Positions 34,262 to 43,048 of a stretch of 64,000 nt of DNA are shown here, in pieces. This DNA is from Rhodomicrobium sp. R_RK_3 (lineage in GTDB: Bacteria > Pseudomonadota > Alphaproteobacteria > Rhizobiales > Rhodomicrobiaceae), in NCBI RefSeq assembly GCF_002198715.1, contig NZ_MWLK01000030.1, positions 252,112 through 316,111 of the forward strand. Direction: 5' to 3'. The notes beneath the pieces are model-generated. The model made no database searches. It was not told where the DNA came from and saw only the letters and a program-made list of their open reading frames with translations. How positions within the stretch are numbered: position 1 is the stretch's first letter; each line of letters starts with the position of its first letter. A program made the position numbers and the translations under genes.

Positions 34262-35035
34262 TCAGCGAATCAGCACGTCGCTGAACACCAGCTTCGCGCG
34301 GACCTCGGCCAGCGAGGCACTGTCGACGCTCCATAGCCGCAGGTCACTGTCATCGAGGCTCTGCAACGTGGAGCCGCGATCCTCCTGAATGAACTCGCGC
34401 AGCGACGTCCCACCGCCGACCTTCGCGGCCAGCTGCTGGTCATTGACCAGATAGAACGGATAGACATCGCGCAACTTGCGGACACGGTCGCTCGGCGAGG
34501 AGGCGTACCACGCATTCAGCAGCTTGCTCTCCGCAGGCGTCAACTTGCCATCATCCAGCCCCAGCACATGAAACAGGGGCTTTTTCTTGATGGGCTGGCA
34601 CAGGGCGTAACCGAAGTCCCACTTTTGCAGCGCGACCAGCGATGCCAATATCCGCTTGAATTGCGGACCACCGAAATCGGCGAACCGTTCCTCGATCGAC
34701 AGCGTCAGCAGCGACTCGCTGATATTCGCGATGTGCGCAAGACCAATGTGGGCGAATGCGTCGTAGCCGGGCTGCTTGCTGCCTTCCGGATTGGCCACTA
34801 CAGCCAGCGTACGAATTCCGGCAAATCCAGCCTGCGAGAGGCGGATCTGCGCCGCGCCGCTGAACGGCACCAGATCGCCGGTATCCTGCGGACCATCCGC
34901 AGCGAAATAAGTTGGCTTGATGCCCAGGTCCTGAAAGGTCGACAACGCCAGGTCAAAGAATTGGCCAAAGCCTTCCGCCCCCGGCGGTGGCACCGAGTAA
35001 CTAAAAAGCGCAAGAGCCCAAGCGTTCTCCTCCAT
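34262..35035 (-). CDS. Hypothetical protein in immunity cluster
   Basis: 257 residues from ATG 35035 with GAGGAAA just upstream; the frame is open further up, but this start is favoured. It begins MEENAWALALFSYSVPPPG and lacks a signal peptide and membrane segments. No motif is recognised. Its position at the head of a minus-strand group with the beta-barrel protein and Imm30, and divergent from other immunity-like genes, suggests an immunity role; this is inference only. Confidence 0.5.
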   Translation of the reverse strand: MEENAWALALFSYSVPPPGAEGFGQFFDLALSTFQDLGIKPTYFAADGPQDTGDLVPFSGAAQIRLSQAGFAGIRTLAVVANPEGSKQPGYDAFAHIGLAHIANISESLLTLSIEERFADFGGPQFKRILASLVALQKWDFGYALCQPIKKKPLFHVLGLDDGKLTPAESKLLNAWYASSPSDRVRKLRDVYPFYLVNDQQLAAKVGGGTSLREFIQEDRGSTLQSLDDSDLRLWSVDSASLAEVRAKLVFSDVLIR

Positions 35036-35187
35036 TTTCCTCAGATCCCCTATACTTGCGGCAGGCCACAGAGTATCCAATGATCTGCCATGCGCGCAAA
35101 GGACGAAACGCCTTCGTTCCCGTACGAATCGCGTTGGCAGAAGGGACGTTCGAAGGCGGTGCCAGCGCCGCGCTGTAGGAAACTGCA

Positions 35188-35652
35188 ATGATAGTCGACT
35201 ATGGCGACCTGGAGCCGTCGGGCGATCACCTGACGCTCACCTATCAAGGGGCGGATTTTACAGGCACCGCCGTCGAGAAAGATCAGCACGGCAACGTGAT
35301 CTCGGAAGTGGCATTTCGCGACGGCAAGAAATACGGCCTATGCCGCGAGTGGTTTCCGGGTGGCCACGCTCGCGCCCAGGAAACCTACGCGTTCGGTGTA
35401 CTCCATGGCGAGTCACGCGAGTGGCACGAGAACGGCGCACTCAGGGCGCAAGGCGTCTATGAGCTTGGCATTTGCCTGCACAAGCATGAGTGCTCAGACG
35501 ACGGGAGCGTAATCAACGAGATGACGCTGACCGAAGACCATCCGCAGTACCGGACCCTGCAGTTGCTGCGCGCCAGCAGCCTGGGACAGCGCGCACCGCG
35601 CCTGGAATCGACATCAACTATCTACCTTGCGCCACGCACAAGCCATGACTGA
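35188..35652 (+). CDS. MORN-repeat/YwqK-like antitoxin (immunity) protein
   Basis: 154 residues. Repeats of the MORN/YwqK type are visible at about 45-100: DGKKYGLCREWFPGG, YAFGVLHGESREWHENGALR and GVYELG. YwqK-type proteins are antitoxins or immunity proteins linked to LXG and other polymorphic toxins. The 152-base space to the divergent gene at 35035 probably holds two promoters. The next gene starts inside its last codons. Confidence 0.65.
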   Translation: MIVDYGDLEPSGDHLTLTYQGADFTGTAVEKDQHGNVISEVAFRDGKKYGLCREWFPGGHARAQETYAFGVLHGESREWHENGALRAQGVYELGICLHKHECSDDGSVINEMTLTEDHPQYRTLQLLRASSLGQRAPRLESTSTIYLAPRTSHD

Positions 35653-36136
35653 ACTATCGATAAAGGCATTCGACGCATTGGCAAGAGCGACTTTCGCAGC
35701 CGCTCTCGAACCGCATGGATTCACCGCAGCGGGATCCCGCCGGTGTACGCTACATCGAAAGATTTCCAACAATGTCTACCATTTCGTGGTGGCCGACAGA
35801 TCTCTCAGACTGTTGCAGTACACCGTCCATATCTTTCCGCACTCGCCGCTGCTCGACGCCGACTTCCACTCTAAGTTTCCCGACAATCTGGGATTCACAA
35901 CCGATGTAGACGGATATCTTTCGGAGAAAGGAGTCGGCATGCGCCAGCGGTGGTATTGGTGCAAGAACGGCGAGAGCTTCGAAAGGAACTTTCAGACAAT
36001 CGTTCGTCCGGCCCTGCTGGAACACGCGATTCCGTTCCTCGACAGCCTGCCGGATCTCGCATCCTTTGCGCGTGTCGTTCGTCGCGGGTACTTTGCGGAG
36101 CGATTGAAGGAACTTGGGTGGAACATCCGCGAATAA
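35645..36136 (+). CDS. DUF4304-like hypothetical protein
   Basis: 163 residues from ATG 35645, overlapping the previous gene by 8 bases, so the two are co-translated. It begins with a helix (FDALARATFAAALEPHGF), followed by strands such as YHFVVADRSLRLLQYTVHIF. This order (a 'LxPxGF' helix, then an RxxxxxxVYHFV strand) fits DUF4304, a family often found among toxin-immunity genes. The match is by eye. Confidence 0.5.
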   Translation: MTELSIKAFDALARATFAAALEPHGFTAAGSRRCTLHRKISNNVYHFVVADRSLRLLQYTVHIFPHSPLLDADFHSKFPDNLGFTTDVDGYLSEKGVGMRQRWYWCKNGESFERNFQTIVRPALLEHAIPFLDSLPDLASFARVVRRGYFAERLKELGWNIRE

Positions 36137-36150
36137 GTGGGAATTGCGGG

Positions 36151-36927
36151 TTACAGCAGCTTCGCAGTGGCCTGCCCGCCGGCGGGCCCCTGCTTCTTGA
36201 GATAGAGGTGCGCTTGGCTGACAACTTCCACGGGCGAGCGCGTCTTGCCCGCGAGGTTCCAGTGCGCGATTTTCAACCAGGACAGCGCTGTCGTGTACTG
36301 GCCTGTGCCAATCCAATCGTTCAGGGATTTCCCGAGCAGTTTTTCGGCGTGCTTCGACGCATCAGCGCGGTTGCCCGCCTGCAGATCCGCAGCGATCGCA
36401 AACCCCGCCGCGCGAGGCGTGCGTGAGCCCTCTTTCAATTTTTTGCCGGCCTGGGCTTCATATCGGTCCTCGAACTGCAAAGCTGCGTCATACTGCTGCG
36501 CATGCAGCCCGAGCGCCGCTGCGATATCAACGCTGAGGTCCAGCAGTGGAGGATTGCGCTCGATCTGGTCAATATGTGCGCGGAACGCTTCGTCGAAGAG
36601 CTGTGGCATGTCCTCGCCGGTGAGCAGCCAACGCGACATGGCGTAGTCCGACCTGATGCCGCCGGGGCCACCGGCAAATGTGCCCTCCTCACCTTGGGCT
36701 ATCGATCGTTCCAGCCATTCGCGCGCCGCCCAAGCTTGTTCGAGCGCCGGCTGATCCATGCCGACCAGCAGGCCGCGCACCGCAACGATGAGTTTGGTGT
36801 GCGCGCCAGAGCACAGATTGCGGTTCCTGGCGAAATCCTCGGCGTTGTCCCGTTGGTACATTGCGAAGCCAGTGACCGACTCGAGCCGGTCGCGCTCTGC
36901 GACAGGATCGTAGCTTCGCGATTTCAT
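36151..36927 (-). CDS. Hypothetical helical protein in immunity cluster
   Basis: 258 residues from ATG 36927. Almost entirely helical, rich in Ala and in paired-helix repeats (for example ALEQAWAAREWLERSIAQGE). No motif, signal or membrane segment. It converges on the DUF4304-like gene with 14 bases between them. It could be an immunity protein by context; no independent support. Confidence 0.5.
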   Translation of the reverse strand: MKSRSYDPVAERDRLESVTGFAMYQRDNAEDFARNRNLCSGAHTKLIVAVRGLLVGMDQPALEQAWAAREWLERSIAQGEEGTFAGGPGGIRSDYAMSRWLLTGEDMPQLFDEAFRAHIDQIERNPPLLDLSVDIAAALGLHAQQYDAALQFEDRYEAQAGKKLKEGSRTPRAAGFAIAADLQAGNRADASKHAEKLLGKSLNDWIGTGQYTTALSWLKIAHWNLAGKTRSPVEVVSQAHLYLKKQGPAGGQATAKLL

Positions 36928-37120
36928 GCGTCCATCCGCGTTGCCAGCTGGCCCCATGAAAATCCTCCCCCAGTTTTCCGGGGTGAATCATAATTCACAG
37001 CCTGCGGCAAATGAACAGGCGCGCAGGCTCGCGCGTTCAATAAATATCGGGCGACGACGCGCGGAAACAGTCTACATTGTGCCCGACTGTGACAGCGGCG
37101 CCGATGACGCGGCGGCTGCG

Positions 37121-37636
37121 CTAATTCTTCAGCGCGGCCAGCTCGGCACGGTTGTAATCGACCATGGCCAGAAAGTAGTCGCTGAAACTGCCAAAGCGCT
37201 GCACTTCCGTCCCGGCGAACCAGATGACGGGCGCTTGCGAGGAAGAACCAGTTCTGTCGAATGCGAACACGTCCATGTCCATATCCGTGGCAGCAACAGG
37301 CAAGAGCGCCGTCCTTCCGACGCCCGAAGTCTTCAGCACGCTATCATCCAGATAGCTGACTATGCGCAGTGCGTTGTTCATTGCTGCGTTGCCGAGCAGT
37401 TCCTCGGTTCCGAAAAGCTGCACGCTTTGATAAAAGGCCGGCCAACCGTTGGCGTGGCGCAAGAATTGCGCGTAGTCCTCATCCAGCTTGTGATCCAGAC
37501 AGGATTCTGCGGCCGAGATTTGGGCCTCCGTAGCCGCGACGCGCGGCAGATGGTAAGGTCAAAGCTTGCCGGTATCCGCCTTGGCCAGCTCGCTCTTGAC
37601 GAACGCCATGACAGCGATTTCCTTTTTCCAGTCCAT
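37121..37636 (-). pseudogene. SMI1/KNR4 (SUKH) immunity protein gene with in-frame stop
   Basis: From ATG 37636 (MDWKKEIAVMAFVKSELAKA) the frame meets TGA at 37561-37559, then continues in the same frame with AATEAQISAAESCLDHKLDE and YAQFLRHANGWPAFY to the end, VQRFGSFSDYFLAMVDY. The latter segments are the SUKH pattern (AE..L...LP..Y..FL...NG). A single change of TGG to TGA would explain the break. A restart downstream (37462) would give only 113 residues, lacking the N-terminal strand. SUKH proteins neutralise nuclease toxins. Confidence 0.7.
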
Positions 37637-37726
37637 CGGAGCCTCGACCCTGAAGAATGAGTTCGCCAGTCCCTAATGAGCAATAGTTGAGCTGCCCCGG
37701 TTCCCTGGACACTGAGTTAAGCTAAT

Positions 37727-37783
37727 CGCATCCGTTCCTCGTAGGCAATCGGGCTCAAGTAGTCGAGTGTCGGCGGCGTGGAT
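37727..37783 (-). mobile_element. IS3-family orfB C-terminal fragment
   Basis: The minus strand encodes PPTLDYLSPIAYEERMRLA and a stop, the well-known end of IS3-family (DDE) transposases. The matching orfA start lies 1 kb to the right on the same strand, so both belong to one interrupted IS3 copy. Confidence 0.75.
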
Positions 37784-38165
37784 TATACAACGAGGTTTGA
37801 GAACACCCACAAGACCGTTCTTCGCCAGGTTTTCTATCCGCATCATCCGTGGTCGGGCCAACAGGTCGGCGTGCACGCGACGATCGACAAGCCTGATGGC
37901 GTTGTTTTCCGCTGCGCGCTGGATGGGTCGGAAGCGGATCGATGGCTGGAGATCCCAGCCTGGATGTTCGATCGGGCCGGATGTCCTCACGCGGCTTCGA
38001 TGACGGCGGAACCTTTTGTCAGCTTGGACGCACTCGCAGCCCTGTCTGGGCTTCTCGATCTGACGTTGAAGGATCGGACACCATCATCGAATGCCCAGCT
38101 TTCAGGCGCATGCAGAACCTCTCATGACCAGAATCGGGGAGAGGCTCATGTCACACAAGACGGCG
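37778..38165 (+). pseudogene. DUF5372-like protein of a serine-recombinase element
   Basis: The frame reads VLRQVFYPHHPWSGQQVGVH, then FRCALDGSEADRWLEIPAWM, then FVSLDALAALSGLLDLTLKD. This is the pattern of the small DUF5372 proteins that sit upstream of a serine recombinase gene in some rhizobial elements. The true start is lost at the IS3 joint near 37784, and no stop occurs before the recombinase, so the end is approximate. It forms a three-gene set with the next two entries. Confidence 0.5.
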
Positions 38166-38369
38166 ATGTCGAGGGGAGAAGGCCGGCAGCCGCAACTGCC
38201 GCAGATGGATCTGTTCAAGAACGGTTTGCCCGGCAGCTTTGCCGGCGCACCGAGATGGCCCGAGTTGCCGGCGAAAGCGCGGGCGACGCTGACCAGCCTC
38301 ATGGCGCGGTTGATCCTCGATCACGCCGAAAAGACCGCGACGCCACCCCGCAAGGGAGATCAGCTATGA
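38124..38369 (+). CDS. Small protein of a serine-recombinase element
   Basis: About 81 residues from ATG 38124, with other ATGs at 38091 and 38148. It contains PQLPQMDLFKNGLPGSFAGA and a helical end, LTSLMARLILDHAEK. It overlaps the recombinase start as ATGA, so it is coupled to it. Conserved small partner genes of this sort precede recombinases of NGR234 y4b-type elements; the exact role is unknown. Confidence 0.5.
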   Translation: MTRIGERLMSHKTAMSRGEGRQPQLPQMDLFKNGLPGSFAGAPRWPELPAKARATLTSLMARLILDHAEKTATPPRKGDQL

Positions 38370-38766
38370 TCACTGACAAGGTCCGATCTCATCATCTGGA
38401 GCGCAAAGCGCTCCTCTACGTGCGGCAGTCTTCACCGCATCAGGTGCTGCACAACCGTGAGAGCAGCACGCTGCAATATGCTATGCGGGATCGGCTGGCG
38501 GCACTTGGATGGTCCGAGATCGAGGTCATCGACGAGGATCTCGGCCGCTCCGCTGCCGGCGGCGTGCAGCGTGCCGGCTTCGAGCGCATGGTGGCGCAGG
38601 TCTGCCTCGGCAAGGTCGGCGCGGTCTGTGCCCGCGAGGTCTCGCGCTTCGCCCGCAACAGCCGGGGCTGGCAGCAATTGATCGAGATGTGCCGCGTGGT
38701 CGACGATCAGGAAACGGTTTACGCGCCCCGGCACGGCAACGACCGCCTGCTGCTTGGACTGAAGGG
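38366..38766 (+). pseudogene. Serine recombinase (resolvase-type) N-terminal fragment
   Basis: From ATG 38366 it contains the catalytic block ALLYVRQSSPHQVLHN with the nucleophile Ser, then EVIDEDLGRSAAGG and the REVSRFARNSRGW segment with the conserved arginines. After RHGNDRLLLGLKG the sequence switches to an inverted IS3 orfA end at about 38767, so the large C-terminal DNA-binding part is gone. Not functional. Confidence 0.7.
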
Positions 38767-38827
38767 GAACCTCGGCCTCGCGCAGCATCCCAATAATCTG
38801 CTCCGTCACAAACCGCTTCCGTGCCAT
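38767..38827 (-). mobile_element. IS3-family orfA N-terminal fragment
   Basis: The minus strand encodes MARKRFVTEQIIGMLREAEV from ATG 38827, the classic start of IS3-family orfA. Together with the orfB tail at 37727-37783 it brackets the serine-recombinase remnant, so that element inserted into, or recombined within, this IS3 copy. Confidence 0.75.
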
Positions 38828-38888
38828 TCCTCGTTCCCCATCTTCGGGTTGGAAATAGCCGGTTTCTCTTAATCAATTTGGTATCGGT

Positions 38889-39380
38889 TCAGGGGAGCAG
38901 GCCACCGGCTGAAGTTGTTGGGATTGCGAACATCAAATCTTCCGTATCGCTGCGCGCATCCCTGTGGGTAGATCTGCCGACCGGATAAGCACCGTGCGCG
39001 CGATAGAATGCGATCGCATTTTCAATGATAGCGAAGACGTCGAAGCACGCCTCTAGCACGCCCAGCTTGTCGAGTGACGCTAACAGCCGCCTTAGCAAAG
39101 CCCTGCCAAGGCCGCGGCGCCGATGAGAACGGAGCAGGTAAAGGGCACCGATGCGATCCCCGCGGACATGGCCAAAGCCGACGATGTCGGGGCCGTCGAC
39201 TGCCACCAAGAAGATATCGCCGTCACGCAGCGCGCACCGCCATCGCAGTGCGCTTTCGTTCGGTTCGAGCGCGTATGCCTACGACCCCAACCGCATGGAG
39301 TAGGTGTCCCAATCGGCCTGCACATGGACCCGTGCGATCGCCGGAACATCGTCAAGCACAGCTTCACGGATCTGGAACAT
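38889..39380 (-). pseudogene. GNAT family acetyltransferase with in-frame stop
   Basis: From ATG 39380 the frame reads MFQIREAVLDDVPAIARVHV and then meets TAG at 39281-39279. The same frame continues with YALEPNESALRWRCALRDGD, GFGHVRGDRIGALYLL and the acetyl-CoA loop HRRRGLGRALLRRLLASL. This is a complete 163-codon GNAT protein apart from one amber codon, which could come from CAG. Acetyltransferase of unknown substrate, presently broken unless suppressed. Confidence 0.75.
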
Positions 39381-39497
39381 CTCAGCTTGAGGTTGGTAAC
39401 GTTTCGATCAGTGCAAGCCTACTCGATCGGCAAGTGAAAGTCTCAGATGAGTCGAAGCGGCCGATGGGCGCGCTGAAACAAACGCCACCCGAGATGG

Positions 39498-40121
39498 TTA
39501 GCGGTCTTTGACCGCCTCGATCCACATGAACGCGGCTTCCTCGTTGTCCTGCTTCTCGACGGAAGAAGCGCGAACTCTCACTCCGGAATCGGCCAAATAC
39601 CCCAGCGTTTTTGCTTCGCCGTTGTGGCCAAAGAACATCGTGGTTCCTAGCCATTCGCCGGTCCACTCGCCCGCTGCGCCTGTACCAAAGCTTGCGACCA
39701 GGGTCCCGCCTGGCCTCAGCCACGCCGCGATGTTCGCGATCAACGGGCCCTGCTGGATCGGCGGGATATGTGTGATCGAATAGAAGGCTCCGACAGCATC
39801 GAACGAGCCGGCTTCAAACGCAACTTCACACATGTCCGCCTCGATAAACATCGCCTCCGGGACGTTCCGCCGAGCCCTGACGACCTGTTGTGCCGACCCA
39901 TCGACACCAACGACGGCGTGCCCCAGTGCAGCAAGATCACGTGCAACAGGGATGCCCGCACCGCAACCGAGATCGAGAACCTGGCCCCCGCCGACTGGCA
40001 AGGCGTCGATGAGCCGCCCCACCCATTTCCGACGAACGGTCGAAAAGCCGAATCTTTCCAGGTAGACGTCTGCAACATCGTCGTAGCCTGAGGCGACAAT
40101 GCGTTTCGGGTCGGTGGACAT
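39498..40121 (-). CDS. Class I SAM-dependent methyltransferase
   Basis: 207 residues from ATG 40121; an in-frame ATG at 40130 is also possible. The SAM-binding loop VLDLGCGAGIPVARDLA is at about residues 51-67, the acidic end of strand 2 in VVGVDGSAQQV follows, then FIEADMCE and FDAVGAFYSITHIP. The protein is a small-molecule methyltransferase of the UbiE/type 11 group; the substrate cannot be told. It is intact, unlike its neighbours. Confidence 0.8.
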   Translation of the reverse strand: MSTDPKRIVASGYDDVADVYLERFGFSTVRRKWVGRLIDALPVGGGQVLDLGCGAGIPVARDLAALGHAVVGVDGSAQQVVRARRNVPEAMFIEADMCEVAFEAGSFDAVGAFYSITHIPPIQQGPLIANIAAWLRPGGTLVASFGTGAAGEWTGEWLGTTMFFGHNGEAKTLGYLADSGVRVRASSVEKQDNEEAAFMWIEAVKDR

Positions 40122-40231
40122 GCCCTTCACCTTCGCAGACGGGCAGTCAATCGTCGAGCCTTGTCCGCGAACATCCTATTGCTGGCGTTCTCCCACCGTG
40201 CGAGCTTTGGGCCGTGAGCGGAGAAGTGCTG

Positions 40232-40660
40232 ATGCTGGTCGTATTTGGAGGCCTACCGGGAACAGGTAAGACAACGATTGCACGTGCCATCTCGACTCGG
40301 CGCTTGGCAACCTATTTGCGCATCGACGAGATCGAGCAGGCGATACGATCAGCAGGCGTTCTGGCCGCAGTCGTTGGTCCGGCTGGCTACACTGTGGCTG
40401 TGGCGGCATCCAACCTCAGGAACGGCGGCTTGGTGATCGCTGATTGTGTCAATCCGGTTCAGGAAAGCCGTCAGGGCTGGCGCTCAGTAGCAGCACGTGT
40501 GCAAAGGCCGCTGTTGGAAGTCGAGGTGATATGCTCCGATCCTGTTCAGCATCGCCGTCGCGTGGAAGACCATCGCTCGGACATTGACGGCCAAACGCCT
40601 CCAACCGAGCGGAATAGCGGCGAGTGCCCGTATGTTTTTCACACGCGTTTCGCGCGGTAA
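40232..40660 (+). CDS. AAA-type small kinase/ATPase
   Basis: 142 residues from ATG 40232 with GGAGAAG upstream; GTG 40214 is an alternative. Walker A is VFGGLPGTGKTTIARAI at the N-terminus, followed by YLRIDEIEQAIR and a lid-like HRRRVEDHRSDIDG. It resembles small P-loop kinases of the zeta-toxin/chloramphenicol phosphotransferase-like group. The last 25 residues are unlike the family end, so the gene may be truncated or shifted near 40590. Confidence 0.6.
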   Translation: MLVVFGGLPGTGKTTIARAISTRRLATYLRIDEIEQAIRSAGVLAAVVGPAGYTVAVAASNLRNGGLVIADCVNPVQESRQGWRSVAARVQRPLLEVEVICSDPVQHRRRVEDHRSDIDGQTPPTERNSGECPYVFHTRFAR

Positions 40661-41183
40661 GCTGCCCGCCGGCTCGTCAGTACGCAAATGATATATTTAT
40701 AGTTTTGCGATACCGGTCGCGAAATTACTATTTCCGGAATAGCCATAGTATTCGGTGGCCATGAGTGTGCTTGCCGCAACGCTGGAATCCGGGATGTTTG
40801 AACTTCACTCTCTTGCCCGTTACTAAGGCAAAGACACGGACGTTGAGCAGCGCAAACGTGATGAGAAGGTCCGTCTCGGGAGCATCTGATGAGCCGGCAC
40901 GCCAATGCACTTGCTTGCCATAGGGAACGTCAGCAATAGCTATCGAGCGGTGTCAGCTCGTGACGAGATGCGCGATAGCCTCAGTACACGTTGCATCAGC
41001 CCGGAATCCCCCCGCCGTGAGGGCATTGAAGGGCAAGAAGCCGAGCAGCACTTCGGCCGCCCCAGGCGAAGCGGCGTTTTCATAGAAAGGCAATCCCGCA
41101 TTGGCGGGAAACTGGCCCGGTTGTCCCCGGGAGCATCGGGGCAGCCCCGCCCGGACTGTCCAGGCGGGGCATCTCGGTGCGGC
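40661..41183. other. Intergenic region, possible small ORF and hairpin terminators
   Basis: No convincing gene in about 520 bases. A 60-residue minus-strand frame (40910-40728, ATG start, contains DLLITFALLNVRVFALVTGK) is protein-like but unrecognised. A short hairpin CCCGC-ATTG-GCGGG is at 41093-41106. The right end carries the terminator-like hairpin listed next. Confidence 0.3.
41144..41170 (-). terminator. Hairpin downstream of the DUF736 gene
   Basis: A perfect 8-bp stem, GCCCCGCC (41144-41151) with GGCGGGGC (41163-41170), and an 11-base loop. It lies 14 bases beyond the stop of the minus-strand DUF736 gene. A T-tract is missing, so it may be a Rho-assisted end or an mRNA-stabilising structure rather than a classic terminator. 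Confidence 0.45.
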
Positions 41184-41510
41184 TCAGTCGCCGTTGCGGC
41201 GACCGTTGGGGCGGGACCAGATGAGGCTGTAGCCCTCACCGTCCTCGGCCTCGAAGAGGTTGGCGTAGATCGGGGCGGTGAAGCTCGGGTCGTCGAGCTT
41301 GAGGCCCAGATAGTCGCGGCCCTCGTTCGAGCGTTTGGACCAGGCGGCGCCGATCTCGGCTCGGCCGACGAAGACACGGTGGCTGGGGGCGTTCTCGCCG
41401 GTGGCCCGCGTTTCAGGGACGATGCGGACGTTCTTGGCCTGGACGCTGAGTGTGACGATCTCGCCGCTGAACTCGTTGCCGGTCTTCTTGAAGGTGCCGA
41501 TGGTTGCCAT
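41184..41510 (-). CDS. DUF736 family protein
   Basis: 108 residues from ATG 41510. It begins MATIGTFKKTGNEFSGEIVT and has DYLGLKLDDPSFTAPIYANL and a final LIWSRPNGRR, the standard DUF736 layout. These small beta-rich proteins are nearly universal on alphaproteobacterial ICEs and conjugative plasmids, usually near traG, ardC and parB, with an unknown role. It is the last gene of the long minus-strand maintenance block. Confidence 0.85.
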   Translation of the reverse strand: MATIGTFKKTGNEFSGEIVTLSVQAKNVRIVPETRATGENAPSHRVFVGRAEIGAAWSKRSNEGRDYLGLKLDDPSFTAPIYANLFEAEDGEGYSLIWSRPNGRRNGD

Positions 41511-42080
41511 GTCAGTTCTCCTTGATCTGAAGCTTCGAGCCCGCACCATTGCGGCCTCGATGGCGATCGGCAGGCCGGAGGGGATCGACGGCGCACCCCG
41601 AAGGGGCTCGACAGCAAAGGAAGAACTTTCTTGCCTCGCGAGGAATGGGCGCAGCCCAGGGGACGAAAGTTTGACGCCGCTGTTGCGCCATAGGCGATCG
41701 AGGCTTCAGCCGGCCTTCGGCCAGATCAGGCCATTGAAGAGGCCGCTTAGGTGCGCTCGATCCGGCGCGGATCTCATATGGAGAACGTGGCGCCCCGTCG
41801 CGACCGCCCAGGACACCGGCACGCCGTTCAGAGCATCGGCTTTCCACCACGGACAGGCAGGCACGCCGCATCCCGCCGATAGGAACACCACGACCCGAAG
41901 CGTCCATCCTGCTGCCTTGTCCGATCGCCGAGTGGGGTGCCCCGTTTGCGAGCGCCTCGAAGGCCGGACGTTTCGCGCCTCAAAAGCCGGGCGCCCGGCA
42001 CCATCCGATCATCGTCCAGCATGATGACGGAACGGAGCGGCTTAGAGCTTCCCTGGTCCGCGCGCCGGCCGCAGTGGCGT
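41511..42080. other. Long GC-rich intergenic region
   Basis: About 570 bases. Several long open frames exist on both strands because of high GC, but none has a family match. One minus-strand frame (41891-41706, GTG start, contains AVATGRHVLHMRSAPDRAHL) is the most protein-like, but it is weakly supported. Possibly a long leader of the DUF736 gene. Confidence 0.25.
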
Positions 42081-42518
42081 TCAAGCCGTAGCGGTGCCCT
42101 GTCCGGGGCCGGGCGCGGTCATCGCCGTCACCCGAACGAATGCTGTGATGCTGACTGCAATCGCACCGATCACGGAGAAGACGATCTGCCAGGTTTCGGA
42201 GGGCATGGTGTGCTTCACGATGCCGTATGTTGCCTGGTAGCCGGCGATTGCGGCTGGGGCGACGAAGGCGAGCGCGACGAGGAGCTTCAGCCACATCGGA
42301 CGGAGGAAAATGAGCAAAAGCTGGCCGATGCCGAGAGTCGCGCCGGCGGCAACGACGCCAATGGCGATGGCGCCGAGGATGCCGGCGCCGGTCTGATGCG
42401 CCCAGATGCCGGCGGTTATGCCGGCAAGCGCCGGCAGCGCGAACACGGCGAGCGTGAAGAGCAGCCAGCAAAGCACGCCTATGGCAGCGAACAATCCGAG
42501 GATGGCGAGGATGATCAT
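42081..42518 (-). CDS. Small multi-pass membrane protein of the ICE
   Basis: 145 residues from ATG 42518. Four or so hydrophobic segments: IILAILGLFAAIGVLCWLLF, VFALPALAGITAGIWA, GILGAIAIGVVAAGATLGIG and a last one near IVFSVIGAIAVSITAFV. The inner-membrane location is clear; no domain is recognised. It is part of the minus-strand maintenance block. Similar small membrane proteins are common near DUF736. Confidence 0.65.
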   Translation of the reverse strand: MIILAILGLFAAIGVLCWLLFTLAVFALPALAGITAGIWAHQTGAGILGAIAIGVVAAGATLGIGQLLLIFLRPMWLKLLVALAFVAPAAIAGYQATYGIVKHTMPSETWQIVFSVIGAIAVSITAFVRVTAMTAPGPGQGTATA

Positions 42519-42659
42519 GGTGGTGGTCTCCGTGAGAGTGGGTCTGACGGTTGCGCCTGCCACCACCACCACGGCACGATCGGCAGCATAGCCGAAGTCG
42601 GCCCACCTCAGGAGCGGAAATCGAACCGATCTCCGCCCGCGAAAGCGGTTCGCCTCCGG

Positions 42660-42824
42660 TCATGGGGCGAAGGGATCGATTTCGGCTACGATGTCAGCAT
42701 CGCCGTCGAACTCGTTGGAGGGGACGACAGAAAGCGTGCCGTCTCCGGCCTTGAAGATGACGATCGCGGCCATCAGGGTGGTGGCAAGGCTGAAGGCGAA
42801 GGCTTGAGCATCGTTGAGGGACAT
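42660..42824 (-). CDS. Small single-pass membrane protein
   Basis: 54 residues from ATG 42824: MSLNDAQAFAFSLATTLMAA begins a single hydrophobic helix, and the short acidic tail ends VAEIDPFAP. Too short to classify, but the position, start and helix make it believable. It lies between the membrane protein above and the next gene of the block. The frame is open upstream to 42905. Confidence 0.45.
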   Translation of the reverse strand: MSLNDAQAFAFSLATTLMAAIVIFKAGDGTLSVVPSNEFDGDADIVAEIDPFAP

Positions 42825-43048
42825 CGGTCTGGCTCCTGTTGCTTGAGCGGAGGACCATCCCCCGCTGACAGGCGCCCGACATGTCGGACTGAGAGCTGCA
42901 ATCACCGCGTGAGGCGCAGCCGAAGCGGCGGCACGCGAAGCGTAGCCGACCCTTCACGGGTTGATGGCGTCAAGCGATCAGCCTGACCAAGGATCAGCGC
43001 AGAGAAGCGGGGGTGGTGCTTCCCGACGGGAGCCGTTCGTGTTCCAGG

